Assembly: GCF_040954645.1 (NCBI RefSeq)
Contig: NC_092809.1
Coordinates: forward strand, 130,003,914 to 130,067,913
Direction of reading: 5' to 3'
DNA from: Diabrotica undecimpunctata
Lineage: Eukaryota; Arthropoda; Insecta; Coleoptera; Chrysomelidae
Length of the DNA: 64,000 nt
In this document: positions 34,940-42,776 of the stretch, one piece after another
Position numbering within the stretch: position 1 is the first letter of the stretch
How the letters are laid out: the number at the start of each line of letters is the position of its first letter
Program-made: the position numbers and the translations under genes
Notes under the pieces: model-generated
What the model saw: only the letters and a program-made list of their open reading frames with translations
Database searches by the model: none
Told to the model about the DNA's origin: nothing

Positions 34940-35243
34940 TTTTTTTTTTTTTTTTTTTTTTTTTGTGGACTTCCTTGTGGCGTCGGGACTATAAAATGCC
35001 TGGGCAACAATTCTTTCCTTTTTTCCTTAATCCTATTTGTGTGCGTGTATTGGGGTGTGCATTCCCAAGTGTATAATGCTCTCACACACCCCGGTGTATA
35101 TTGGACTTATAGTTACCTAAAAACCTAAAAAAGAAGCCTAAAAAAGAAAAGCGTACCCTCTCGCCAGAGTTTTTTTTTTTGGTGTGTTTTCTGATTGACT
35201 GCATTTCTTTGTTCGTTCTTCTTGCAACCATCTCATTCTTTAT

Positions 35244-37949
35244 TTATTCGTTCGGGTTCTCCCTATATCGAGCTATCTGTTGTTTTGGTCTTCTGTGTAC
35301 CGTCCTTGTGTTTTCATTGTAGTTAGTCAGCTCTCTTAACATTCTGCTGGGGTGGTTTCTTAGTCCGTTAAAAATTTCATATGCTCTCTCGTCTAGCGTG
35401 CGTAGGATTCTTGTTTGTCCTGAGTCTCTATATACATATCTCAAGGGTACGTACCTTGGTATCTTAAGGGCATCTCTGACTATTTGATTTTGAGTAGTCT
35501 GTATCTTTTTCCTGTTTGTTTTACAGGTGTGTCCCCACGCAGCGGATGCATATGTTAGGACTGGCAGGATAATACTATTCGCAACCCTGATTTTGGTTTT
35601 AAATCGTAGTTTACTTTTCCTTCCAATAAGTGTTGAGAGCTGACTTTTCAACGCTTTGGCTTTGCGTATTTGCTGATTGATGTGCTCAGTGAACGTTAGC
35701 TTCTTATCTAGATGTACCCCTAGGTATTTAGCCTGGTTGGTCCAGTCTACTGGGGTGTTTTCGATTGTAATTTCGCGATTTGGTACACTTCTTCTGTGAC
35801 TAAACATTACAGCCTGTGTTTTATCTGGATTTAGGGCTATTTTCCATTTTATGCACCATCTTTGGAATCTGTTTAGTGCTCTTTGCAGATGATTAGCTGC
35901 ATGATCCGGGTTTCTCCAGCTAACAGCTATTGCTGTGTCGTCAGCGTAAAGACTCAATAGAGAGCCTGGCTCTTTTGGCGTGTCGGCCGTATAGATGGTG
36001 TACAGGTACGGCGACAGCACCGCTCCCTGAGGCACACCCGCCTCCAGGGTCCCGACTTCGGATAGGGTTGCCCCTATTCGAACTCTGAACCTTCTGTTGG
36101 CAAGATATGACGCAAGGAGGCATGTCATCGCCTCACTGTAACCAAATTCATTCATTTTATAGATGAGTCCATGGTGCCAGACTCTGTCGAAGGCTTTGCT
36201 GACGTCCAGAAAAGCTGTAGCTGTGTACATTTTTTCATTAAATCCTTTGGTGATGAATTCTGTAAGTCGCAGTACCTGTAATTCACAGGAGTGTTCGCTT
36301 CTGAACCCGAATTGAGCCTCTGGTATGGTTCCTAGCATTTGTGATTCTTCATTGAGTCTTTTTAGTATAACTCTTTCCGCTATCTTGCTTATAGATGATA
36401 ATAAGCTGATAGGTCTGTAATTTTGCGGAAATGTGCCGTTTTTACCAGGTTTTGCAATCATTATTACGTGTGCCTCTTTCCACCTATCTGGGAAATATCG
36501 TAGTTTTAGCATGTTGTTTATTATGTTAGTGATATAAACAATAGCTTTTGTTGGTAGATTTTTCAGCGCCCTATTTGTGATGTTGTCGGGTCCTGGGGCT
36601 TTTTTGGCATTTGTCATTTTTATAAGTTCCTTTATTTCTTCGGGAGATGTATGTGTAATACCTATTCTGCCCTTTTTCTTTCTAAGTCTTCTCGCTGTTC
36701 TTTCTACCTCTTCTTCAAAGTCTATGTCATCGTCGGGGTCTTCGTTGTTTCTACACGCCCTTTCTAGTTCGTCCTTCATGACTTCGGCTTTGTCGATTTC
36801 CGTATGGACAATCCCGTTTACTCCGTGTAGGGGAGGTATGGGTTTCTTGTCCTTTCGAAGGATTTTAGATAACTTCCAGAAGGCGGATTTGTTAGGATTT
36901 AGCTCATCGATATAGGAGTCCCAGCTTTCATTTCTATGATTTTGAAGTTGTTTTTTCACTTCCCTGTCTAGCTCATTTGCAATCCTTTTGTCTTCTACCA
37001 TTCTTGTGCGGTAGGCTCTTCTTCTTTTCCGGTTTTTCTCTTTGATTAGGTTTTGAAGTTCTATACTTATATCCCTGAATCTTCCTTTTTGTCTTGTGAT
37101 TGTTTCGGTTTTGGAGCTGGCATCGATAGCATTGTTTATTGCTTGTTCTAGTTTTATTACACTGTCTTCTAGTTCTGTAATATTATTAATTGTTGGGATG
37201 TTACCGATGTTCTCGCTCACAATTCTTCTAAAGTTTGGCCAACTTGTTTTCTTTCTGTTGTGGGGCTGCAAATAGTTCAATTCTGTTGCGCCCAGGGTCA
37301 GGACGATTAGGTTATGTGTCGAATCGCCTTCATTTAGAGAGTGTATCTCGTATTGTTGACCCACGTTGTGTAGGATTGCAATGTCGAGATACGTAGGAAG
37401 TTCTCCGTGGAAACATGTCGGTTCTGTTGGTCCGATGACATATGTGTTCGGTCTGTTCTCGAGATGGTTGCAGAGATATCTTCCGTTTCGGTTGGTCGTC
37501 CTGTCAAACCAATTGGGAGATCTAGCATTTAGGTCTCCAATAATTATAGTTGGCTCTTCTGAGTTCAGTATTAGGCTCAAATCTTCGTTGAAAATCGGAT
37601 CATGTGGTCTAACGTAAGCTGACACTATTTTTAGTGTTTCGTTGTTGGCCTTAAGTCGAATAATTGTGGCTTCCATTGTCACCAGTCCGTCTGGTGTTGG
37701 GATGTGCTCGTGTTCGAGTCCCCTTTTGACTAATATAGCTGTTCCTCCTGATAATGCTCTATGATCCGTTCTATAGATATCGTAGCCTGGAAATTTTGTT
37801 TTTTTCCTTTCCACTAGTTTGGTTTCTTGAAGAGCTACGATATCGAGCTCTAATCTGTTTATTATTTCATCCAGAAGGTTGATCTTTTTGAATATTCCGC
37901 CGGAATTCCATGACCCAATGCGTAGATCTTCGTTTTGGTTTGCTAACAT
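35244..37949 (-). CDS. Jockey-like ORF2: endonuclease and reverse transcriptase
   Basis: 901 codons, uninterrupted, the usual length for Jockey ORF2. Residues 1-220 are an APE-like endonuclease: LRIGSWNSGG, VALQETKL (catalytic Glu) and IIGDLNARSPNW (Asp/Asn). The last catalytic block reads EGDSTHNLIVLTL, with STH where SDH is most common. The reverse transcriptase has NAKKAPGPDNI, NYRPISLLSSISKIAERV, FLDVSKAFDRVWHHG (motif A), GVPQGAVLSPYLY (motif B) and SLYADDTAIAV (motif C). The tail has LTYASAAWGHTC. Start chosen at the first Met, just before the endonuclease. It should make a full-length protein if transcribed; ORF1 (gag) is absent because of 5' truncation. Confidence 0.93.
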   Translation of the reverse strand: MLANQNEDLRIGSWNSGGIFKKINLLDEIINRLELDIVALQETKLVERKKTKFPGYDIYRTDHRALSGGTAILVKRGLEHEHIPTPDGLVTMEATIIRLKANNETLKIVSAYVRPHDPIFNEDLSLILNSEEPTIIIGDLNARSPNWFDRTTNRNGRYLCNHLENRPNTYVIGPTEPTCFHGELPTYLDIAILHNVGQQYEIHSLNEGDSTHNLIVLTLGATELNYLQPHNRKKTSWPNFRRIVSENIGNIPTINNITELEDSVIKLEQAINNAIDASSKTETITRQKGRFRDISIELQNLIKEKNRKRRRAYRTRMVEDKRIANELDREVKKQLQNHRNESWDSYIDELNPNKSAFWKLSKILRKDKKPIPPLHGVNGIVHTEIDKAEVMKDELERACRNNEDPDDDIDFEEEVERTARRLRKKKGRIGITHTSPEEIKELIKMTNAKKAPGPDNITNRALKNLPTKAIVYITNIINNMLKLRYFPDRWKEAHVIMIAKPGKNGTFPQNYRPISLLSSISKIAERVILKRLNEESQMLGTIPEAQFGFRSEHSCELQVLRLTEFITKGFNEKMYTATAFLDVSKAFDRVWHHGLIYKMNEFGYSEAMTCLLASYLANRRFRVRIGATLSEVGTLEAGVPQGAVLSPYLYTIYTADTPKEPGSLLSLYADDTAIAVSWRNPDHAANHLQRALNRFQRWCIKWKIALNPDKTQAVMFSHRRSVPNREITIENTPVDWTNQAKYLGVHLDKKLTFTEHINQQIRKAKALKSQLSTLIGRKSKLRFKTKIRVANSIILPVLTYASAAWGHTCKTNRKKIQTTQNQIVRDALKIPRYVPLRYVYRDSGQTRILRTLDERAYEIFNGLRNHPSRMLRELTNYNENTRTVHRRPKQQIARYRENPNE

Positions 37950-38056
37950 TTTCGGACGGCTTCTCCAAATGCAGTCATCATTTAGAACAAAATTTATTGA
38001 AACGCTAAACTATTTTATAATTTTGCTTTAAAATTTAGAAGATTATTAGTTTGTTA

Positions 38057-39960
38057 TCATTCGCTCTCAGATTCTTCAGAGGCATCTGGCTCTGGAAGGA
38101 CATCTCGTACACTGTCATCAGAGGGAAGATTTGTGTAGAAATCATGGTAAACATGTGGTATTTGGAGATCCTTACAAAACTTTTGAAGGTCTCTTAGTTT
38201 CTTGGTAGCAATTGGGAACCTAGATTTGTAAGGTTTTATTGGAGAATTATTAGAAGAAGGTCTTCCCCGTTTGTTTTTCATTCGTTTTGCAATGTACTTC
38301 ACAAAAGGTGCGTCATCTGAGTAATCCGTCCTCACGAATACAGCATCTGGATGAGTTGACAGCTACTTAAACCAAATGGTTTTTTGAAGGGTAAGTGGTT
38401 ATATCTTTTATTGGCACAGTCTTAGGGTCAGACACACCAGGTACCACTGGCATCTTTAAGATTGTAAATGGCAAGGTTGTATACAGCCAACTTTTTGACG
38501 CAGAAGAATGGTCCACTAGCTCCTTTTGGAGTGTTCACTGTTCAGAACGGCTTGGAGATCTGATTGTATTGCCAAAACACTTTCTTGGTCCTTTGTATTC
38601 TCTTTGTCTTGATCTCTAATTTATCGTGTTGCTTCCTTGCGTTTAATATGCTCAGTATAGAGAGTATAATCATAGTTTGTATCTCCTTTTTGCTCTTCAT
38701 GAGCAATATATTTCTTACAACGATCTTTAGCAGGTTTCTGAAATTTCAGTTAGTACTCATGAAAAATTCGTCTGCACTTTTCCAAAATACTGGATTTTTG
38801 TTTTCTTCAATGCACTTTTCTTTATACAAGTTGTGCATAATTGTTACATTTATGTCACTGGCTAATTATTGGTATTCTGATTTCTTCCTTGCATAGTGTG
38901 ATTCCATTCCTGAAAACGATAAAATGTGATCTCTTATGAATTTTTCATTTATAGGGTTTACTTTATTTTGTAAATTTTATTTATAAATCAACAATAAGAC
39001 CGATAATGACGTACACAGCGGAAACAAGAGCAGATACGGCGAAAACACAAAGACTACTGGAAACAACAGAAATGAAAGTCTTACGAAAAATAATAAACCA
39101 AACTCTAAGAGACAGAATAAGAAGTGAGAAAATACGAGCGAGATGTGGTATAGAGGAAATAAACGCGTGGACCAAAAGAAGAAAAGTGTAATGGAATCAA
39201 CACATCGAAAGAATGGCAGAAAATAGAATAGTACGAATAGCAAGAGACAAATTGCCAAATAGAAGAAGATCATTGGGACGACCGAGGAAAAGATGGTCAG
39301 ACAACGTCAATTGAGGCTAAAAACCGAAGTAAAACAGGCATTTTGCCTATTTAAAAAGTAGGAAGAAGAAGAAGAAGACTTTATTTTGTGGATCTTTTTT
39401 CCCTCGTAGGTCAGATAGGAGAATTCTACTAGAGTTAACCTTTTTAAGAGCCCCTCTTATAAGTGACTCTGAAATAAAGTATCGAGAAAAAATTCTCTAC
39501 ACACATTAACTCTGCCATTTTCAGTGGAAAAAATGTATTTTTTGGTGTAAGCTCTTCGTGACTTCACTGCTTTTGTCACTTTTTTTCATTTTGTTTGCAC
39601 AGTAACGTGTTTTATAAAAAACTGCCGTTATTCTAATAGGGATGGCAATTTATGGAAACCATTCTAGATTTTTTCTCTCTCAGGCTCAGGTACATTAGTT
39701 AAATATTTATGCTTGACTCGGCCAGAGCATCTGGGCCTTGCGTTAATTAATTTTCCTTTTACGGTTGAATATTCGAGACCTTTTAGTCTCTTGGGTGCTT
39801 CCTCCTGTCTTGTTTAAACACCATTTTTTGATACTTTTCGCTTTTTTGGCGATAAATGATTCTGATTTTGTGCTGTGTTGCGGTTATCATTTATACTAGG
39901 CCTATCACTGGGGTCACTGCTTCTAGCCGGTATTTCAACACTAACATTATCATTAGGTTG
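38057..39960 (-). pseudogene. DUF7869-like protein, interrupted by a LINE and stops
   Basis: Minus strand. N-terminal part at 39960-39620 with KRLKGLEYSTVKGKLINAR and the CSGRVKHKYLT region (a degenerate Cys motif), then TKAVKSRRAYTKKYIFS and VNVCREFFLDTL at about 39500. After the LINE-A insert: SFSGMESHYARKKSEYQ, LKFQKPAKDRCKKYIAHEEQ at 38750, then SVLAIQSDLQAVLNSEHSK, and in another frame FFCVKKLAVYNLAIYNLKD. The last 92 codons (38335-38057) end RDLQKFCKDLQIPHVYHDFY and an acidic tail. This order of blocks matches the insect proteins labelled DUF7869-containing in databases, as I remember them. The central GxxGQNKN block is missing between 38420 and 38335. Not functional. Confidence 0.7.
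38972..39377 (+). mobile_element. LINE-A, 5'-truncated insertion with 12-bp TSD
   Basis: A 406-bp insertion flanked by ACTTTATTTTGT at 38960-38971 and 39378-39389. Plus strand: PIMTYTAETRADTAKTQRLL, ETTEMKVLRKIINQTL, a single stop at 39189, then RIVRIARDKLPN and SLGRPRKRWSDNV. It ends with GGAAGAAGAAGAAGAAG. It lies in the coding region of the DUF7869 transposon, so that gene was already present (or already dead) when this copy arrived. Confidence 0.9.
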
Positions 39961-40339
39961 CTGCAAATAAATAATAAATAAATTCAACTTACCACAAGAT
40001 TAAAGTTACAGTACTGAGATTGTGAAGTCTCACTTTATCATGTAAGTTCCAATTCCAGTCAAAATTCCAAAATAATATGCCACTTTCGTTATTTTGACGA
40101 TCTGTAGTGGTTGTAATACACTTTGGTAACAGTGCGAATGTGGCACATTCACCTGTTTACCTATGGAATATTCATATTCGACTGTTTAGCGTTGTGAATA
40201 GTGAAGTAGGTGTAGATTTGTTAAACTAAAAATAGTCAACTACGACGTACATATTGGACCTGCATATTCGCTGTTTTACTGGAATATACATCTTGACAAG
40301 CCACAGCTGTTTAGTCTATTAGCTCAGATACGTCAATTT
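39961..40339 (-). promoter_or_regulatory. Subterminal repeat region of the DUF7869 transposon (right)
   Basis: Holds at least four copies of the family motif besides the TIR: 40125-40145, 40143-40161, 40173-40190 and 40261-40280, in both orientations (for example TGCATATTCGCTGTTTTACT). Such arrays usually bind the transposase near the ends; that role is inferred. A possible short intron on the minus strand (GTAAGT to TTTGCAG, about 33 nt, 39995-39963) is too small to be convincing. Confidence 0.55.
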
Positions 40340-40373
40340 TGCACATTCGCTACTTTACCAGTTTGGTCACGAT

Positions 40374-41021
40374 CTAGACCAAATCGTCATTCCAGTTTAC
40401 AATCACTAAAATATTCAACACTATTTATACCAAGGAGCTATAATTAGATTATCTTTGTTCTTATGTGCATCAAAATTTTCTATATAACTGATGCAACAGA
40501 TAAAGGAAATCCTCTCAAAATCCAAAATATCCGACTTTATATCTCGCAATAACTACAAAAATACAGATTCCCATCATACTCCAGTCGTCAGAGATGAAAA
40601 TGCCACTGAATCTCTAAAAATCCTATAAACAAGCTGAATTTTACTAACAATGTCAATTTTGTGACTCCAAAAAGATGCAAAAAAGTTTGCCAGTCCTACC
40701 TCTGGTCTTCCCCTCTAAAACCCCCCGTAGAGGGGGGCGGAAACATCGATTATCACTTTCATTGACCGGTCACTATGGAATTTCCATTGTTAGGGCCTAA
40801 TTTTTAAAACCTGTAGCATGAAATTTCGATTTCGAATTTTCGGAAACAAATAATGTGAGGCATTTGAATAAGCCTAAAAATAGTCCAGGAAACGAAGCTT
40901 AAAATAGGACAAAACCGCGCAAATTTTTCGGAAAAGACCAATTTACATACAAATTTGGGATTACGTTCAATTTTCCCTCTACTTCAAAATTTATATTGTG
41001 CCGTGGCGTTTTTTATTTTTT
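40374..41021 (+). repeat. One-sided copy of inverted-repeat element IR
   Basis: From about 40575 the sequence matches the arm of the element at 46650-47590: CTCCAGTCGTCAGAGATGAA, ATGCCACTGA-TCTCTAAAAA, a CCCCTCTAAAACCCCCC block, and later TTCATTG-CCGGTCACTATGG and GAGGCATTTGAA. The opposite arm is not visible here. 40374-40574 has no recognisable content. Confidence 0.6.
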
Positions 41022-41400
41022 AATGGTGAGAATTACCCCTTATTGCAAAAACGTATAAAAAAAGCTTAAAAAGAGTGAAATTTTTTTCAGATGAACTAAA
41101 TAATCATCGTCTGATACTCTAGCTATAATTATTGACTATTTCAACCCTTTAAAAGTTCATTTTTAAGGGTGAAAACTACCCCTTATTCCGAACTCAAAAA
41201 AGTTTACAAAGAGTGAAATTTGGTTAAGATGAATTGAATAATGATTTTTTTTTGCTCTAAGACAAGTATACTTTTTAAATATTTTAATCCTTTGAAAATT
41301 CATTTTAAGAGTTAAAAGTAGCCCCTCATTGCCAAAATGTATAAAAAATATTAAGATATCAAAATGTTGTGTGAGTTACGTAATGATAATCGGAAGATAA
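41022..41400 (+). repeat. Degenerate tandem repeat, period about 142 bp
   Basis: Three units with the anchor GGTGAAAACTACCCCTTATT at about 41022, 41164 and 41308. Each is followed by a GTATAAAAAA/AGAGTGAAATTT block and AGATGAA-T-AATAAT, and the next unit begins after CCTTT(A/G)AAA-TTCATTTT. Identity falls along the array. No coding sequence. Confidence 0.65.
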
Positions 41401-41599
41401 AATTTATACAACCCTTATATATTTACAATTCAATCAGTTTTTCCCAGAAAGGGACATGTCACAAGAATCAAATTAGCGGTAATTAAGACAAAATTTCCTC
41501 TATTGAAAACTATCCAGTATTTAACAAAATTTTAATTACCACTCTATAGAGCAATTCATTACTGATAAATATTGATACAAAATTTATTGAAGGCAACTA
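41401..41599. other. Short spacer
   Basis: AT-rich sequence that ends with the left target duplication of the LINE-B insertion. Confidence 0.4.
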
Positions 41600-41608
41600 T
41601 CAGAGGAC

Positions 41609-42618
41609 TTCTTCTTCTCATGGCGCCGTCTCATTTCGAATGTTGGCGATCCAAATGGCAGTTGTAGTTTTAGAAACTGCTGCGCGAAAGATTTCTGCGG
41701 ATGAGCGGTCGAACCATCTCCTTAGGTCTTTCAGCCACGAGTTATGCCGTCTTCCTACTGATCTTTTGCCCTATACTTTTCCTTCCAGTATAACTTGAAG
41801 TAATTCATATCTTTCGCCTCTCAACACATGACCCAAGTATTGCATTTTCCTCTCTTTGATTATTCTTAGTAATTCTTTTTGTTTACATATGCGACGAAGT
41901 ACCTCAACATTAGTAACTCTTTGTACCCATGGAATTCTCAACATTCGTCTGTATATGTACATCTCAAAGGCATCTATTCTTTTTTCTATTTCAGAGTCCA
42001 TTGTCCAACTTTCACAGCCATATAGTAAGACAGAAAAAACGTAACATCTGATCATTCGGATTCTAAGCTGTAGACTAAGGTCTGATCTTGTAAAAAATGT
42101 TTTCATGCTCATGAATGTTTTTCTTGCTTGTTCGATTCTTGATAGGATTTCTTTTTTTGGATTACACTGACTATTAATATTTGCTCCCAAATATTTTATG
42201 GAATTTACCTGTTCTATTATTTGACCCATGTCATACACCTGTACGTTTATTGGTGTCTTTGAAAATACTAAAGTTTTAGTTTTGGAAACGTTTATATGTA
42301 AACCGAACATTTATTATATTTTGTGGTTCTAGTGCGTTGCTTGCTATTAAGACGGTATCATAAGCATATCTGATGTTGTCTATGCTGATTCAGTTAATCT
42401 TAATTCCGCCTTGGACCTCGTCTAATGCTTCTCTGAATATAGACTCCTATTACAAATTAAACAGTAGCGGTGATAAGACGCATCCCTGTCTCACTCCTTG
42501 TCAGATTTGTATGTCTTCGGATATTGTGTGCTCTATTTCAATTGTTGCTGTTTGGTGCCAATATAGTTCTGAGATAATTCGCAAGTCTTGTTCGTCTACT
42601 CCAGTTGTTCTCAGTATT
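41609..42618 (-). mobile_element. LINE-B, 5'-truncated insertion
   Basis: About 1010 bp bounded by TCAGAGGAC at 41600-41608 and 42619-42627. The 3' end (low coordinate) is an AGAAGAAGAAG tail and the 5' end is cut inside the RT domain. The right copy of the duplication might also be read as coding sequence of the element, so the 5' boundary is a little uncertain. Confidence 0.75.
41640..42615 (-). pseudogene. LINE-B reverse transcriptase and C-terminus
   Basis: Minus strand. Decayed RT at 42615-42310: ISELYWHQTATIEIE, QGVRQGCVLSPLLFNL (motif B) and NIRYAYDTVLIA (motif C with YAYD for YADD). An open frame then covers 42310-41771: INVSKTKTLVFSKTPI, SIKYLGANINSQCNPKKEI, VLLYGCESWTMDSEIEKRI and LRRICKQKELLRIIKERKMQ, then YLGHVLRGERYELLQVI. 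The final part has GRRHNSWLKDLRRW. The second catalytic Asp is lost, and the RT fingers and endonuclease are missing. Confidence 0.8.
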
Positions 42619-42680
42619 TCAGAGGACAGAAAATAAATATTTATTTATTGGAAATATCCGGTTTTTAGTAATCCTAATAG

Positions 42681-42728
42681 TAAATAATCCTGAAATAATA
42701 ACGATGGTTATTATTTTAGGATTATTTA
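42681..42728. repeat. 22-bp hairpin with one mismatch
   Basis: TAAATAATCCTGAAATAATA... pairs with the segment after the loop GATG (arms about 42681-42702 and 42707-42728, one mismatch). It lies between a LINE-B insertion and the second DUF7869-like gene, downstream of that gene's stop. It could be a transcript-end hairpin or a palindromic transposon part; neither is shown. Confidence 0.8.
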
Positions 42729-42776
42729 TTATCATATAAACAATACAACAGAAAATACCAGATAAAAAGGAATACA

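Larger units (their letters stand above)
34216..37984 (-). mobile_element. Jockey-like LINE with 12-bp TSD and (GT)n end
   Basis: Flanked by GAACAAAATTTA at 34204-34215 and 37985-37996. Minus strand: the 5' end lies about 35 bp before ORF2 (no ORF1), then ORF2 (37949-35244), about 280 bp of 3' UTR, an internal A tract of 25 (34964-34940), about 720 bp of GC-rich structured sequence, and a GT repeat that touches the TSD. The 5' truncation is ordinary, but the A tract inside and the GT end are not normal for Jockey. Confidence 0.8.
33867..40373 (-). mobile_element. TIR transposon encoding a DUF7869-like protein, with two nested LINEs
   Basis: 33867-33900 and 40340-40373 are inverted repeats of 34 bp with one mismatch (inwards ATCGTGACCAAA, then TGGTAAAGTAGCGAATGTGC). 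At least eight copies of a motif close to GGTAAACTAGCGAATGTGCA lie in the outer 300 bp on both sides, in both orientations. The coding region of a DUF7869-like protein fills the inside on the minus strand. Removing the Jockey (34216-37984) and LINE-A (38972-39377) inserts with one TSD copy each leaves about 2.3 kb. A target duplication is not clear; the dinucleotide AT is possible. I do not recognise the superfamily. Confidence 0.7.

Noticed and set aside
36577..36915. 112-codon plus frame, Ser/Phe-rich
   Set aside because: Antisense of the intact Jockey ORF2.
38395..38896. Two overlapping plus-strand frames (74 and 110 codons)
   Set aside because: Antisense of the DUF7869-like pseudogene, whose motifs read on the minus strand.
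39963..39995. Intron in the DUF7869-like gene (GTAAGT ... TTTGCAG on the minus strand)
   Set aside because: About 33 nt is too short for a normal insect intron; noted but not annotated.
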